From Acidimicrobiales bacterium (GTDB lineage Bacteria > Actinomycetota > Acidimicrobiia > Acidimicrobiales > Palsa-688): 64,000 nucleotides of DNA. The position numbers and the translations under genes were made by a program. The notes under the pieces were generated by a model. The model saw only the letters and a list, made by a program, of their open reading frames with translations, made no database searches and was not told where the DNA came from. Shown one piece after another: positions 34,701-43,900 of this stretch. Location of the stretch: assembly GCA_036378675.1 (NCBI GenBank), contig DASUWA010000009.1, positions 1 to 64,000 on the forward strand. Reading direction: 5' to 3'. Each line of letters begins with the position of its first letter. The first letter of the stretch is position 1.

Positions 34701-35488
34701 GCCCCGACGACGAGCACGGGGAGGATCCACTTCAGCCGGTGGCGGTCGAACCGCATGATGGTGAGGACGATCGCACCGAGGACCGCGAAGAGAAGGGGGA
34801 GGATGTGGCTGACTCCGACGGCGGCGAGGACGACGGCGGCGAGCGCGCGGTGGCGTCCGTTTTCGAGACCTCTGGCGACCAGGCCCAGGAACACGAGCGC
34901 GAGGGCGAGCGCGATCGAGAAGGCGAACTCCCCCGCCATGGTCGACGCGATGTTGCCCCCGTAGATCGTGTAGTCGCGGGCGAACAAGTAAGGGAGTGCC
35001 GCCACCGCGAGGATCACCGCCCCCGGATAGCGCATGCGGGCCAGCCGCCCGAACGCCCACGCCGCGACAGGAAGAGCGATCAAGCCGACGACGGTGACCA
35101 GCTTGAAGGCGATGTTGTACGGGAGGACGTAGGAGATGAGCGCGATCGCGACGATCGGGCCGGGGAAGTAATAGGTGAGCGCGGGGAATCCGTCGTACCA
35201 GTCGGGCGTCCAGCCGGTGATTCGCAGATGCGGGAGAAGGCCCCTCTTCACGAAGTCGGGCAGCCAGACGTGCGCGCCCATGTCCCCGCCGGCGGGTGTC
35301 GTGTTTCGCAGCACCTGTGACGGTTGCAGCTGGGTGACCACAAAAGCGACCGACGCGGCGACGATGAAGAACCCGGCTATGGCTTCGGGCCGGCGGAGAT
35401 TGTCCAGGACCCTGCGCCAGCGAGGATCCTCGGGAACGACGACCGGATACTCGGCCCGGGCGCGTTCGGTCGTGTCGGTCGCGGTCAT
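31706..35488 (-). CDS. manB: In-frame fusion of a polytopic membrane protein (PTPS_related/GT-C type) and phosphomannomutase/phosphoglucomutase
   Basis: One 1260-codon frame without a stop. Residues 1-802: a membrane protein with an outer-loop start GGDMGAHVWLPDFVKRGLLP, about twelve hydrophobic segments up to residue 430, a large extracytoplasmic domain, and a last helix (DWFGFILSLLGVAAVVVLW). Residues 803-1260: a complete hexose-phosphate mutase starting MAPTDTEILDTVFKAYDIRG, with phosphoserine S905 in TASHNP (S103 of the mutase part), metal loop DGDADR, GGEHSGH and the C-terminal RPSNTEP phosphate site. The mutase makes mannose-1-phosphate for GDP-mannose. ATG 33082 would give a 458-residue free enzyme of normal family length, with only a weak AAGGTG upstream. 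Whether the product is one chain or two is open. Confidence 0.85.
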   Translation of the reverse strand: MTATDTTERARAEYPVVVPEDPRWRRVLDNLRRPEAIAGFFIVAASVAFVVTQLQPSQVLRNTTPAGGDMGAHVWLPDFVKRGLLPHLRITGWTPDWYDGFPALTYYFPGPIVAIALISYVLPYNIAFKLVTVVGLIALPVAAWAFGRLARMRYPGAVILAVAALPYLFARDYTIYGGNIASTMAGEFAFSIALALALVFLGLVARGLENGRHRALAAVVLAAVGVSHILPLLFAVLGAIVLTIMRFDRHRLKWILPVLVVGAALIAFWALPFELRLPYATDMGYEKVTNYISTLFPAKDLWLFLLAGTGALLSIARRNRAGVFFTIMAVLSALIFRVAPQYRLWNARVLPFWYLCLYFLAAIAFLEIGLSIVDALRSYDRPKASTGGTIGVAIVTFLVALTWVNFPLHNLPFGHTTASGKYSWLGITSADTSYDPDWVYWNYSGYQSPGKARRNEYFAVVDQMKKLGQDPSYGCGRAMWEYEPELDQMGTPDALMLLPFWTHGCIGSQEGLYYESSATTPYHFLNAAELSDHPSNPVRGLNYPAAPNVAEGVQHLQILGVKYFMALTPDVQSQADQDSNLQLVATVGPYPVTYTSGGSSSVQQRTWKIYEVANSDLVSPLLYQPAVMTGVSSAGKTWLNASQAWYLDPNRWNVYEAASGPKSWTRVTPNDTSPPLITLPPVEVSNIHQSNESISFDVDQTGVPVVVRTSYFPNWQVSGGKGPYRATPNLMVVIPTSNHVTLNYGYTGLDWFGFILSLLGVAAVVVLWRMRPVDYPVPRHYLGGRFASARGLFGPPGKVRDGMAPTDTEILDTVFKAYDIRGTVPNQMNPALARAVGASFARFAEARTVLVARDMRPSGVELAHAFAEGATSVGSDVIDLGLTSTDELYFASGSLNAPGAMFTASHNPANYNGIKLCLAGARPVGADTGLREIKLAVARGDFFDGNGAAPGKVTSRDVLADYVAKVRSFVDLSALRPLKVVADTANGMGGLVVPAVFDGLPFSLEVLFGELDGTFPNHPADPIQAENLVSLQRRILETGADVGLAFDGDADRCFLVDDRGEPVSGSTTTALVAAALLDKHPGATILHNLICSKAVPEIVRELGGVPVRTRVGHSYIKAVMADTDALFGGEHSGHYYFRENYRADSGTVAALVVLEVLSKAGRPLSEIRKRFERYSDSGEINTEVSDPNAVIDGVAERFAGYKQDRLDGLTVDLGDWWFNLRPSNTEPLLRLNLEARDRASSEAHTAEVLAIIKELAGASR

Positions 35489-35708
35489 CAGATCGCGTGT
35501 GTCCCCGTCATTCGGTCCCTATGTTGCCTGTCTGGACGGCGCGAATGGGGTCAACTCCGCCTGGGGAGGGGTTCTGCGTCTCCAGCGCTTGTGGCTCGGC
35601 GACGAATCCACGTGCGGGACGTCGAGGGCGGCCGCTAAATCGCGTTCAGTCCGAGCAGGGGCTTAGGCCCGACCGGCCGGTTCGGCCCAGTCGGCCCGGT
35701 GGGCTCAG

Positions 35709-35876
35709 CTAGTTGGAGCCGGCGAGGCTGAGAACGGACCCGAGCGTTAGCATCCCGTCGAGTCCCTCCCACCAACGCTGATCGCAGTGGGAGCAGCTGT
35801 GCATCCTGACCGGCTCTCCACCGACGCGGATCTCGATCACCACCAGTTCACGGGTTCGGCAGGTAGGGCACTTCAT
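35709..35876 (-). CDS. Small zinc-ribbon protein (55 aa)
   Basis: Starts MKCPTCRTRELVVIEIRVGG and continues with HSCSHCDQRWWEGLDGML. The two CxxC knuckles 25 residues apart, followed by a Trp pair, form a typical rubredoxin-like zinc ribbon of the kind found in small regulatory or RNA-polymerase-associated proteins. No closer family is recognised. It lies between the CPBP gene and the membrane-ManB gene on the same strand. No strong ribosome-binding site is visible, but zinc-ligand spacing and size argue for a real gene. Confidence 0.72.
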   Translation of the reverse strand: MKCPTCRTRELVVIEIRVGGEPVRMHSCSHCDQRWWEGLDGMLTLGSVLSLAGSN

Positions 35877-35966
35877 CACTGAGAGTGTCGGCTCGCGCGG
35901 TAGGCGTCTTTAGTTTTCCGTGCTGTCCGGTTGGTCCGGCCCGTGACGAGTGTCCATCGAAGAGTG

Positions 35967-36788
35967 TCAATGGAAGTGGACGACGGAGAGGACGGCGGCC
36001 GCGTTGAACGCGATGTGCGCCCCTATCGAGGGGCCCAGCCTCCCGGTTCTCCACGCCAGGTAACCGAGCACCGCCCCGAACACGGCCAGGCCGGCGAACT
36101 GGACGGCCTCGAAATGGGCCAGCGCGAAAAGAAGGGAGCTGATGACGATCGCTCCGGCGGCGGGTATCCGGCCGAGAAGGGAGCGGAGCAGGAGTCCACG
36201 GAAGAACAGCTCTTCGACCAGCGGTGCGCCGGCGGCGAGAACGAGAAGCACCACTATCGCGGCCGCGGCGGTGTGGACCGAGCCGGTGTCCTGATGAACC
36301 GGTTTGCTCAACTGCTGGCTGAGGGACCGGTCGAATCTCTGGAACGGCAGGTACAAGGCCGGTATCAACCCGTACTGGCAGGCCAGGCCGACCGCCGCCC
36401 CGAGGGGCAGGTCCCACCAGGTCGCGACCCGGAAACCGAAGTCCTTGCTGACGTCGCCGGTCCCGTGCCGCCGGCTGGCGAGCACCGCGGCGCCCACCAG
36501 CCCTATCCACAGTCCGCCGACGTTGGCGGCGATGACCGCCACCGGTATCGGTCCGCTCGACCCGACCCGGTACCCGGTCGCCGACTCCGCTATTCCCGCG
36601 GTCAGAAGGGAGATGATCAGGCCGGCGGCGAACCCGATGATCGCTTCGGGGAGCCCCCAACCGTTGCCACGCGCCCGTTTCGGACGTGCGGACCGGGACG
36701 CGGGCGGGCGGTTGGAAGGTTCAGCCGGCGGGCCCTGTGCCGGTCGATGACGTGCCGTTGGATGTTGTGGTGTCGACTCCGGGTTCAG
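35967..36788 (-). CDS. CPBP family intramembrane metalloprotease, probable CTG start
   Basis: A 273-residue membrane protein with the Abi/CPBP motifs EELFFRG (metal-binding EExxxR), FALAHF and GAHIAFN (HxxxN). The first membrane helix (EAIIGFAAGLIISLLTAGI) and a Pro-rich cytosolic start read through without a stop from an in-frame stop near 36838. That stretch contains no ATG, GTG or TTG until GTG 36542, which would cut off the first helix. The CTG at 36788 overlaps the TGA of the DUF3499 gene (CTGA), the same arrangement as the many ATGA/GTGA overlaps in this window, and gives MNPESTPQHPTARHRP. Such proteases process or modify membrane or prenylated substrates; the target is unknown. Confidence 0.75.
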   Translation of the reverse strand: MNPESTPQHPTARHRPAQGPPAEPSNRPPASRSARPKRARGNGWGLPEAIIGFAAGLIISLLTAGIAESATGYRVGSSGPIPVAVIAANVGGLWIGLVGAAVLASRRHGTGDVSKDFGFRVATWWDLPLGAAVGLACQYGLIPALYLPFQRFDRSLSQQLSKPVHQDTGSVHTAAAAIVVLLVLAAGAPLVEELFFRGLLLRSLLGRIPAAGAIVISSLLFALAHFEAVQFAGLAVFGAVLGYLAWRTGRLGPSIGAHIAFNAAAVLSVVHFH

Positions 36789-37027
36789 GACACCAGAGTG
36801 GCAGGTGGCTCGTACCGAGACGGACGGGTCACCCTGCGGTCAACCTGGGTCCAGCCCTGCGGAACCCGCAGTCGGCCCGCGTGGCCGGCGCACAGCGCCC
36901 ACTGATCGCCGCCGTCAGGCGCGGGAGAGTCGTCCAGCCAGACTCGCTGCCCTTGGTAGTCGTAGGTAAGCCAGGCTGCGGTGCTGCCTTGGCATCCAGG
37001 CCTGGCACATAGGGGGCGGCGGTCCAT
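36785..37027 (-). CDS. DUF3499 family protein
   Basis: An 80-residue protein: MDRRPLCARPGCQGSTAAWL, TYDYQGQRVWLDD, then ALCAGHAGRLRVPQGW. The CARPGC and LCAGHAxRLxVPxGW motifs define actinobacterial DUF3499, probably zinc-binding (two Cys early, Cys-His late). Function unknown, but it sits beside manB in many actinobacteria (for example near Rv3257c in M. tuberculosis), as here. It is shorter than many members because the C-terminal extension is lacking. Divergent from ftsH with only 35 bp between. Confidence 0.9.
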   Translation of the reverse strand: MDRRPLCARPGCQGSTAAWLTYDYQGQRVWLDDSPAPDGGDQWALCAGHAGRLRVPQGWTQVDRRVTRPSRYEPPATLVS

Positions 37028-37071
37028 GGGAGACCAGCGTAATCGTAGGCCACCGGCCTACCATGGACCCC
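37028..37071. promoter_or_regulatory. Compact bidirectional promoter between DUF3499 and ftsH
   Basis: Only 35 bp separate the two start codons. The spacer contains a perfect inverted repeat GTAGGCC-ACC-GGCCTAC. On the minus strand TACGCT lies 8 nt before the DUF3499 ATG. On the plus strand TACCAT (37059-37064) lies 7 nt before ATG 37072, which would make ftsH leaderless from that codon. Overlapping promoters would compete. Confidence 0.45.
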
Positions 37072-39015
37072 ATGAGCAGGCAACCCGGCGACATGCGGCC
37101 CGGGGGTGGCCCTGGGCTTCCCGGGGGGTCTAACCAGGTAAACAGCAACTGGCGGTGGGTGGCCGTGGTCCTCGTGACCGTGGTGATCCTCGCGGTTGTG
37201 CTGTCCAACATGCGGACCAACAGCAACCCGCCAACCCAGAGCTACGGCGCCTTCTACCAGACGTTGACCTCCGGGCAGGTGAAGTCGGCCACCATCAACA
37301 AGGACTCTGGTCACATCACCTACACCAACACCAATGGCCAGGAGTTCTCCGTCCAGGGGCCCAGCGTCAACACCAACTCCCAGGCCCTGCTGGACTACCA
37401 GAAGAACATCAAGGACCTGAAGTTCAACAATTCGACCACCAGCGCCTGGGCGGTGGTCATCCCATACCTGCTGTACGGGGCCGTGATCATCCTGCTGTTC
37501 GTCTGGCTGTCGCGGCGCGCCCAAGGGCAGATGAGCGGGATCATGTCGATCGGCCGCTCCAAAGCCAAGGTGTACACGACCGAACGCCCGAGGACCACGT
37601 TCGCTGACGTCGCCGGCTACGAGGGCGTCAAGCTGGAGATCCGCGAGGTCGTCGACTTCCTCAGGTCCGCCAACCGCTTCAAGGAGATCGGGGCGAAGAT
37701 CCCCAAGGGCGTGCTTCTCGTCGGCCCGCCGGGTACCGGCAAGACGCTGCTGGCCCGGGCCGTCGCCGGCGAGGCCGGCGTACCGTTCCTGTCGGTTACC
37801 GGTTCCGACTTCATGGAGATGTTCGTCGGAGTGGGTGCGTCGCGGGTGCGGGATCTGTTCCAGACGGCCCGGAAGCAGGCGCCGGCGATCATTTTCATTG
37901 ACGAGATCGACTCGATCGGCCGCAAGCGCGGCGCCGGTCTGGGCGGCGGTCACGACGAGCGCGAGCAGACCCTCAACCAGATGCTCGCCGAGATGGACGG
38001 GTTCGAGACGACCGAGGGCGTCGTCATGATGGCCGCGACCAACCGGCCGGACATCCTCGATCCCGCCCTGCTCCGACCCGGACGCTTCGACCGCCAGATC
38101 GTGGTGCCTCTCCCCGACCTCGAGGAACGTCTGCCGATCCTCCAGGTGCACTGCAAAGACAAGCGGATCGCGCCCGACGTCGATCTCCACGTGGTCGCTC
38201 GTGGGACACCGGGCATGAGCGGCGCCGACCTGGCGAACCTGGTCAACGAGGCCGCGCTTCACGCCGTTCGCCGCGGTGCGACTGCGATCGCGATGGAGGA
38301 CTTCGAAGCCGCGCGCGACCGGGTGCTGATGGGCCAAAGGCGCGAAACGACCGTGCTCTCCGACAAGGAGAAGGAAGCGACCGCCTACCACGAGGGCGGC
38401 CACGCGGTCCTCGCCTATGTGCTGCCCGACGCCGACCCCGTCCACAAGGTGACCATCCTCCCCACCGGCATGGCTCTCGGCGTCACCCAGCAGCTGCCGA
38501 TCGAGGAGCGCCACACGTATTGGCGGGAGTACATCGAGGACGCGATCTGCGTGATGATGGGCGGCCGTTGCGCCGAGCAGACGATCCTCGGGAGCATCTC
38601 GACCGGTGGTTCCAACGACCTGCAGAGGGCGACCGAGATGGCCCGGAAGATGGTCCGCGAGTTCGGCATGAGCGAGCGGATCGGGCCGATGGCATGGGGC
38701 CAGGAAGGGCAGGTCTTCCTCGGTGAGGACCTCATGCACGCCGCCCGTGACTACAGCGACGTGACCTCCCGGGTCATCGACGAGGAGGTCGAGCGGATCC
38801 TGCGTGAACAAGAGGCCCGCGCGGTCCGCCTGCTGCAGGAGCACCGCCGCGGCCTCGCCGCAGTCGCCGCCTCCCTCCTCGAGAAGGAGACCATCGACGG
38901 CGCCGAGGTCGGCCGCCTGGTCGACCAGGCCTTCGGGCGGCCGGTTCACGAGATCGGGGCGCCGGTGGTTCCCAGGTTCTCGGAGGTCGGTGCCGCCGGC
39001 GACGGAGGGGCCTAG
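37063..39015 (+). CDS. ftsH: ATP-dependent zinc metalloprotease FtsH
   Basis: A 650-residue membrane AAA+ protease that degrades misfolded and regulatory membrane proteins. Two membrane helices ([39 protein letters not shown]) flank a small outer domain. The AAA module has Walker A GPPGTGKT from residue 221, Walker [12 protein letters not shown], pore loop FMEMFVGVG and the SRH ([20 protein letters not shown]). The zinc site is HEGGH at 443-447. ATG 37063 is the annotated start; ATG 37072 (MSRQPGD) fits a leaderless TANNNT promoter better. Confidence 0.97.
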   Translation: MDPMSRQPGDMRPGGGPGLPGGSNQVNSNWRWVAVVLVTVVILAVVLSNMRTNSNPPTQSYGAFYQTLTSGQVKSATINKDSGHITYTNTNGQEFSVQGPSVNTNSQALLDYQKNIKDLKFNNSTTSAWAVVIPYLLYGAVIILLFVWLSRRAQGQMSGIMSIGRSKAKVYTTERPRTTFADVAGYEGVKLEIREVVDFLRSANRFKEIGAKIPKGVLLVGPPGTGKTLLARAVAGEAGVPFLSVTGSDFMEMFVGVGASRVRDLFQTARKQAPAIIFIDEIDSIGRKRGAGLGGGHDEREQTLNQMLAEMDGFETTEGVVMMAATNRPDILDPALLRPGRFDRQIVVPLPDLEERLPILQVHCKDKRIAPDVDLHVVARGTPGMSGADLANLVNEAALHAVRRGATAIAMEDFEAARDRVLMGQRRETTVLSDKEKEATAYHEGGHAVLAYVLPDADPVHKVTILPTGMALGVTQQLPIEERHTYWREYIEDAICVMMGGRCAEQTILGSISTGGSNDLQRATEMARKMVREFGMSERIGPMAWGQEGQVFLGEDLMHAARDYSDVTSRVIDEEVERILREQEARAVRLLQEHRRGLAAVAASLLEKETIDGAEVGRLVDQAFGRPVHEIGAPVVPRFSEVGAAGDGGA

Positions 39016-39122
39016 GCGCCTTCCGCCGGCGGGTTGGGGCGGCGGCGGGTTGAGGTGGCGTACATGAGGGTCTTTTGGCCGCCCATTTCTGGGCGGCGCC
39101 GGCGTCTGGGCAGAGCCCGGCC

Positions 39123-39191
39123 AGTTTGGGCGTGAGAATCGACCGTCCGCCGTCGAATTCCACTCCCGAACGCGAAACTTACGCCCAAACT
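39123..39191 (-). repeat. Dispersed intergenic element, copy A
   Basis: Ends are a perfect 11-bp inverted repeat, AGTTTGGGCGT (39123-39133) and ACGCCCAAACT (39181-39191). Read on the minus strand it aligns without gaps to 58041-58105 through GGGCGTAA, 45 internal bases and ACGCCCAAAC, with blocks GCGTTCGGG, GTG and CGATT conserved. It lies in the 299-bp convergent gap after ftsH; the rest of that gap is GGCGGGTT-rich repeats and C-rich sequence without coding signals. Confidence 0.7.
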
Positions 39192-39314
39192 CTCCTGCTG
39201 GCCGCCCCGCCCACGCCCTGCCCTCGCCACCCCGCGCCCATCCGGCCCCCCACGCCCCTCGATGTCGTAACCCAACAGGGCAGAGTTATCGGTCGGAACG
39301 AGCGGGGAACCCGC

Positions 39315-40919
39315 CTAGGAAAGCGGCACACCCGACCCCAAGCCGACACCAGGGGTGCCGATTCCGTAGATGTCGTACTCGGCATAGATCGGCATCGGAG
39401 ATTTCACGACGAGCGCTACTTCCAGCGCCGAACGTCCCTGGTTGATGTGCACCGCCACTCGCCGGCCGGGAGCAAGCGAAACGGGTGTCTGGCCGGCGAG
39501 CGCCACTTCGGATCCGCTGCTGAGCATGTCGATGGTCACTTGAACCGCCTGGTTGGTCGGGTTGTAGAGGACGACCCAACCGTCGTGGCTCGAGTCGGCG
39601 TAGCTCGCCCCGAGCAGCCAGCGCTGCGCGGGAACGCGCGCTCCGAGCATGTCGCCGAGTCCGCTCCAAGACGACGGGCTGGAGGCGGCCACGACCCTTT
39701 CCGCCACAACCGCGACTCCGTTGGTCGACTGCAATACGGCGGCGTGGGTGACACCGGCCGGTATCCGGGCCTGCTGGTCCGACTCGATCGGGATCACCTG
39801 GTCCGGCGGCACCGAGAGCTCGAAGGGCTCGGCGATTCCCTGGTCGAGCTGGACGGAAAGGCGGACGTCGGCAGTGACCGGGCCGGGGTTGTAGATGACG
39901 TACTGCTCGCCGACGCCGTTGCCGGCCTGACCGTCGGCCCAGACCCAGTTCGTGGACGGGGACGGCGCCCCGAGGGTGACGGTGACCCCAGGGATCGGGG
40001 TCGCCGGGTCGGCCAGGGGGTTCGAGGCTGCCGGCGTCCCGAGGATGGCGGCGCCAGAGGGAGGAGAGGTCACCCACTGGGTCTTCCATGCGACGACTCG
40101 GCCGGTGCGCGCGGTGACCGTAGTAGCGATCTCCTGGCGCCGGCGGAGGTGATCGCCGAGGTTGACGGCAAGCATGCCGCCGCGGGGCACGATCAGGCCC
40201 TGGTCCTCGACCGGCATCTCGATCCCCTGGTCCGTCGTGAAGGACAGGTCGACCACGCTGTCCGAGGGATACGGGTTGACGAGGGTGAGCTCGACCCCGG
40301 CATTCACGAGGGTCTGGCCGGCGGCGAAATACCAGTGCGACGAGCCAGAAGTCCCGCACGGGGTTGCGGTGACTCCTCCCGGCCCGTTGACGAACTGTTC
40401 GACGGAGGTGGCTCCCGAGTCGACATCGACGCTCGCGCCGATCCAGGGGGCGCCCCCGGGAACGTCTTCTGTGACTGCCTGCCGGGACTTCGGGCCGACG
40501 GTGACGGTCACCTGGTGGCGCTGGCCGTTGCTCGTAATCAGGTCCACGACGGCATTCGTGGCCGTGTTCCCGCTGTTGGCGATGACCACAGAAGCTGGGG
40601 CGTAACCGCCCGACGTGTCGGTTGCGCCGCCGCAGAACCACGACGAGGAGAGCGCCTTCGCCGGCGCGGCCACGGGCACCTGCTGAGCTGCTGGCACGCT
40701 GGCCGGCGAGGCGGTCGTCTGCGGGGACGCCGCCTTGTCGATCAGGGCCCCGGCGACGAGAGCGGCGACGACTGCGCCGACGATCGGCGCGCGTGCCACC
40801 CCGCCTCCGAGACGGTGTCGTCCGGTCGGGCGATCTGCGCTCTCCGGGCCGTCAGCGTTTGCCGAGGCGACCCCTTCATGGCGTGCCCCGGGCGAGTGCG
40901 GCGGCACCTGGTCAGACAT
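39315..40919 (-). CDS. DUF5719 family extracytoplasmic protein
   Basis: A 534-residue protein with a soluble N-terminus, one signal-anchor helix (APIVGAVVAALVAGALI, residues about 44-60), a low-complexity Ala/Pro linker, then a large beta-rich domain made of repeated Ig-like strands (SVVIANSGNTATNAVVDLIT; GVELTLVNPYPSDSVVDLSF; EQYVIYNPGPVTADVRLSV; GWVVLYNPTNQAVQVTIDM). This is the DUF5719 layout; in actinobacteria it is usually encoded next to a large GT2 membrane glycosyltransferase, as here (8-bp overlap with that gene). It is probably an accessory to envelope polysaccharide assembly. Confidence 0.85.
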   Translation of the reverse strand: MSDQVPPHSPGARHEGVASANADGPESADRPTGRHRLGGGVARAPIVGAVVAALVAGALIDKAASPQTTASPASVPAAQQVPVAAPAKALSSSWFCGGATDTSGGYAPASVVIANSGNTATNAVVDLITSNGQRHQVTVTVGPKSRQAVTEDVPGGAPWIGASVDVDSGATSVEQFVNGPGGVTATPCGTSGSSHWYFAAGQTLVNAGVELTLVNPYPSDSVVDLSFTTDQGIEMPVEDQGLIVPRGGMLAVNLGDHLRRRQEIATTVTARTGRVVAWKTQWVTSPPSGAAILGTPAASNPLADPATPIPGVTVTLGAPSPSTNWVWADGQAGNGVGEQYVIYNPGPVTADVRLSVQLDQGIAEPFELSVPPDQVIPIESDQQARIPAGVTHAAVLQSTNGVAVVAERVVAASSPSSWSGLGDMLGARVPAQRWLLGASYADSSHDGWVVLYNPTNQAVQVTIDMLSSGSEVALAGQTPVSLAPGRRVAVHINQGRSALEVALVVKSPMPIYAEYDIYGIGTPGVGLGSGVPLS

Positions 40920-43900
40920 CGGCCCACACCTCGTCGCCCTTCATGTCCTCGGCCCCCAGGCTCGACGATGACGGCCCCGACCGCCAGTTCCTTCTGTCGG
41001 CAGCCGGGCTCACCGGGACGAACCATTCGGGCCGGACGACCTCGGGGTCGACGTCCTCGTTGCGGCGCTTGCGGATGTCGAGCGTGACGAATCCCAGTGC
41101 GAGCAGCCATAACGCGATCTCGACCACTTGGGCGGCACGGATCCCCAACGGGGACGGCGCGTGCAGGGTCGCCCGGACCAGACGGGGCGCTCCGCCCGAC
41201 GCCGCCGTTCCCGCGCCACCGCCGCCCGCACTCCCACCGCCCGGGCTCCCACCACCACCCGGCACCTTGAAGCGCATGCCCCACCCGAAGCCCGGCCTGG
41301 GCGACAACGAGGACGACCCGACCTGGAGGTTCCAACCCCCGTCGCGGGTCGACGCCACGTACACCGTGGAGCCCGCCGCGACCCGACCGCTAGTCACGTT
41401 CCCGGGGCCGGTAAGCACGGGAACGGCACCACTTAGATCCAGCTGCTGCAGCTCGACCCTTCCGGCGGCGCCGGCACGTGCCACCGCGAGAGCCGACTCG
41501 GGCAGGGCGGCCTTGACGGGCATCCACGCCGCGTTTCGGTAGACCGTGTAGTTGGAGTCGACCTGGTCGACTACCTGCATGTCTGTCTGCAGCGACAGTC
41601 CCTGCAAAAGCGAAGCGGGAGGCGGGGTGGCAAACCCGCCGGCGCCGGCGGGCGCGGTGTGGTTGGGAACGACCACGAACAGGACCCCGGCGGGAGCGAG
41701 AAGGTGCCCGAGCTTGGTGGTCAGCCTTCCTTCCACCAGGCGGACGTCGGAGGCAAGTTGACCGGCCGCACCGCGCCGTCCGGTGACCCACAGGTCCCCG
41801 AGGTTCGGCGGGCCGTCGTAAGAGGTTCCGTAGGCAACCCCGGTCGAAAGCTGGTAGCCAGCCAACGGGAGGGCATCTGGAGAACCGACCCACAGAACCC
41901 GGTAGTCGCCATGGGCGGTGTCGGGAAGGAAGGGCAGCTCCGAGGCCGGATCAGCCGACGGGACTTGCCAGCGACCGGTTTTCGTCGCAGCCAAGAGCGG
42001 GACCGCGGCGAGGGCCACGGCGACGGCCGCGATCCCGGCGGCCAGCTGCCGCCAACCGAACCGGTAGCCGGGAAGGTCGAGCTCGAACGCCGCCGCCCCC
42101 AGCGCCGCGGAGCCTGCCAGAGCGGCCGCTGCAGGCGCCAGCACCACGTCGGGGGGCAACGCCGGCACCCACCCTCGCGACCCGGCCCACGCCGCCGCGA
42201 AACAGAGCACCGCCACCGACCACAGCCGGGCGGCCCAAGCGAGACGCCACCCTCGCCCTATGAAAAGCGGGAGCGCCGCCACGACCAAGAGCGCCCATCC
42301 CAGGACCCCGTGGCCGAACGGACCGGTCTGGAACCGGAGCACCGCGCCGAACCCGAGCCGCCCTCCCGCACCCAGGGACGGCCCCGCAGTCGACACCCTG
42401 CTGCCCAGAACCGTTCCCGACCAGGGCAGCAAAAGCACCACCGCGCCGAACGCCGTCGCCAACCCGAGCAGGAACATCCGGAGCCCCCCGCCCGGCATTC
42501 CTGCCAGGGCCGACCCGGCGAGTAATCCGAGTGCCACCAGCGGAACCACGAACAACCACGACGGGGCGACCGCCCCGACCACCGCCACCAGGACCGCTAG
42601 AGCAGCCGCCCTCGCGTAGATCCTCGAGACGGGGGTAACCGGGAACGGAACCTGCCCGGACAGCCGGCCCAACCACCCGATCACCCACGGCGCTGCCCCG
42701 AAGGCGAGCAGGGCACCCCAGTGCCCTCGGGCCAGGGCGTTGTACGGAAGGGGACAAACCGCGTACACCACGGCCGCTGCCACCTTGCCTCTTCGCGACC
42801 CCCACCATCTCGCCGCCCGGTAGGCGCCGAGCGGTCCGAGCACCAGCGGCCCCAGGACCACGACGTGCTGCAGCACGCCGACCGCGCCGAACAGCACGGT
42901 TCCGAGGAGCGCGAGGAGACCCACGGCCGGAGCGCTCGGTGTAGCCGCTCCGAGCCCGGCCGTCTGCCAGGTGGACCACCACTGGCTCCACATCGGGCCG
43001 ATCCCCGTCGACGTGTTCGGAATGTGGCCGACCGCCGGGATCTCCCGTCCGAGGAGGCTTCGAGAGCCGACCAGCAACACGATCGCCACGACCAGCAGGA
43101 TCAGCATCGCAAGCCGCCGGTCGGCCGAAACGGGCGTCGTCTCCGGGTCGGTTTCCGGCGTCGCGTAGACCGGCACCTCGGTGGGCTCCTCGTAGCCCGT
43201 CGGCTGGACCCGCTTGACCACTGGCGCGGGCGGGAGGCCCTCCCGGACCCCTTCGATCCTGGCTCTGATGAAGCCGCGCAGGCGGGCGTTTCCGCGGCTC
43301 TGCAGCTTGCGGATGGCAGCGTCGCCAACCCGACGGTGCCGTTGCAGCGCATGCCTCGCCTTCCAAAGCCTCCCAGGCTCCCGCAACCCGCCGAAGAACG
43401 ATGAAAGCGTCCGACCCGCCTCACCCGGGCGCCCCTGCACCAGGCGGGTGGCGGCTTCACCGAGGATCCATGCCACCGACAGCGGGAAGATCCACGCGAC
43501 GTCGAACCACCGGTAACAGGTGAGGAGGGTCCTCAAGCGGTTGCCTTCGGCGGCCGCCGCGGCCCGCCGGCGCCCCTGCAGGGTCCCCCATCCCGCCCGG
43601 ACGCCGCGCTTCACCGCCTGAAGGTGCATGACTCGGGCGGCCGGAACCACCGTGATCCTGCCGCCGACCACCCGTGCCCTCCAGCACAGGTCCAGGTCCT
43701 CGCCGAACTGGTCGATGGTCTCGTCGAATCCACCCAGGGCTTCGAACAGGTCGGCACGGACGAGGCTCACCCCCGCCGGAGCGACCAGCACTTCCCGGAC
43801 GCCATCGTGCTGCGCCTGATCCAACTCGCCCGGATCAACCAGGTCCTGCAACACCCCGACCTTGTCCGCGGTCGCGCCGACGGCGAGCAGGCGCTCGGGG

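Noticed and set aside
32897-35320. 807-codon plus-strand ORF opposite the membrane-ManB gene
   Set aside because: Antisense frame made open by high GC; low-complexity Arg/Asp/Glu sequence without any motif.
36829-38949. 706-codon minus-strand ORF opposite ftsH
   Set aside because: Antisense shadow of ftsH, and it also runs through the DUF3499 gene.
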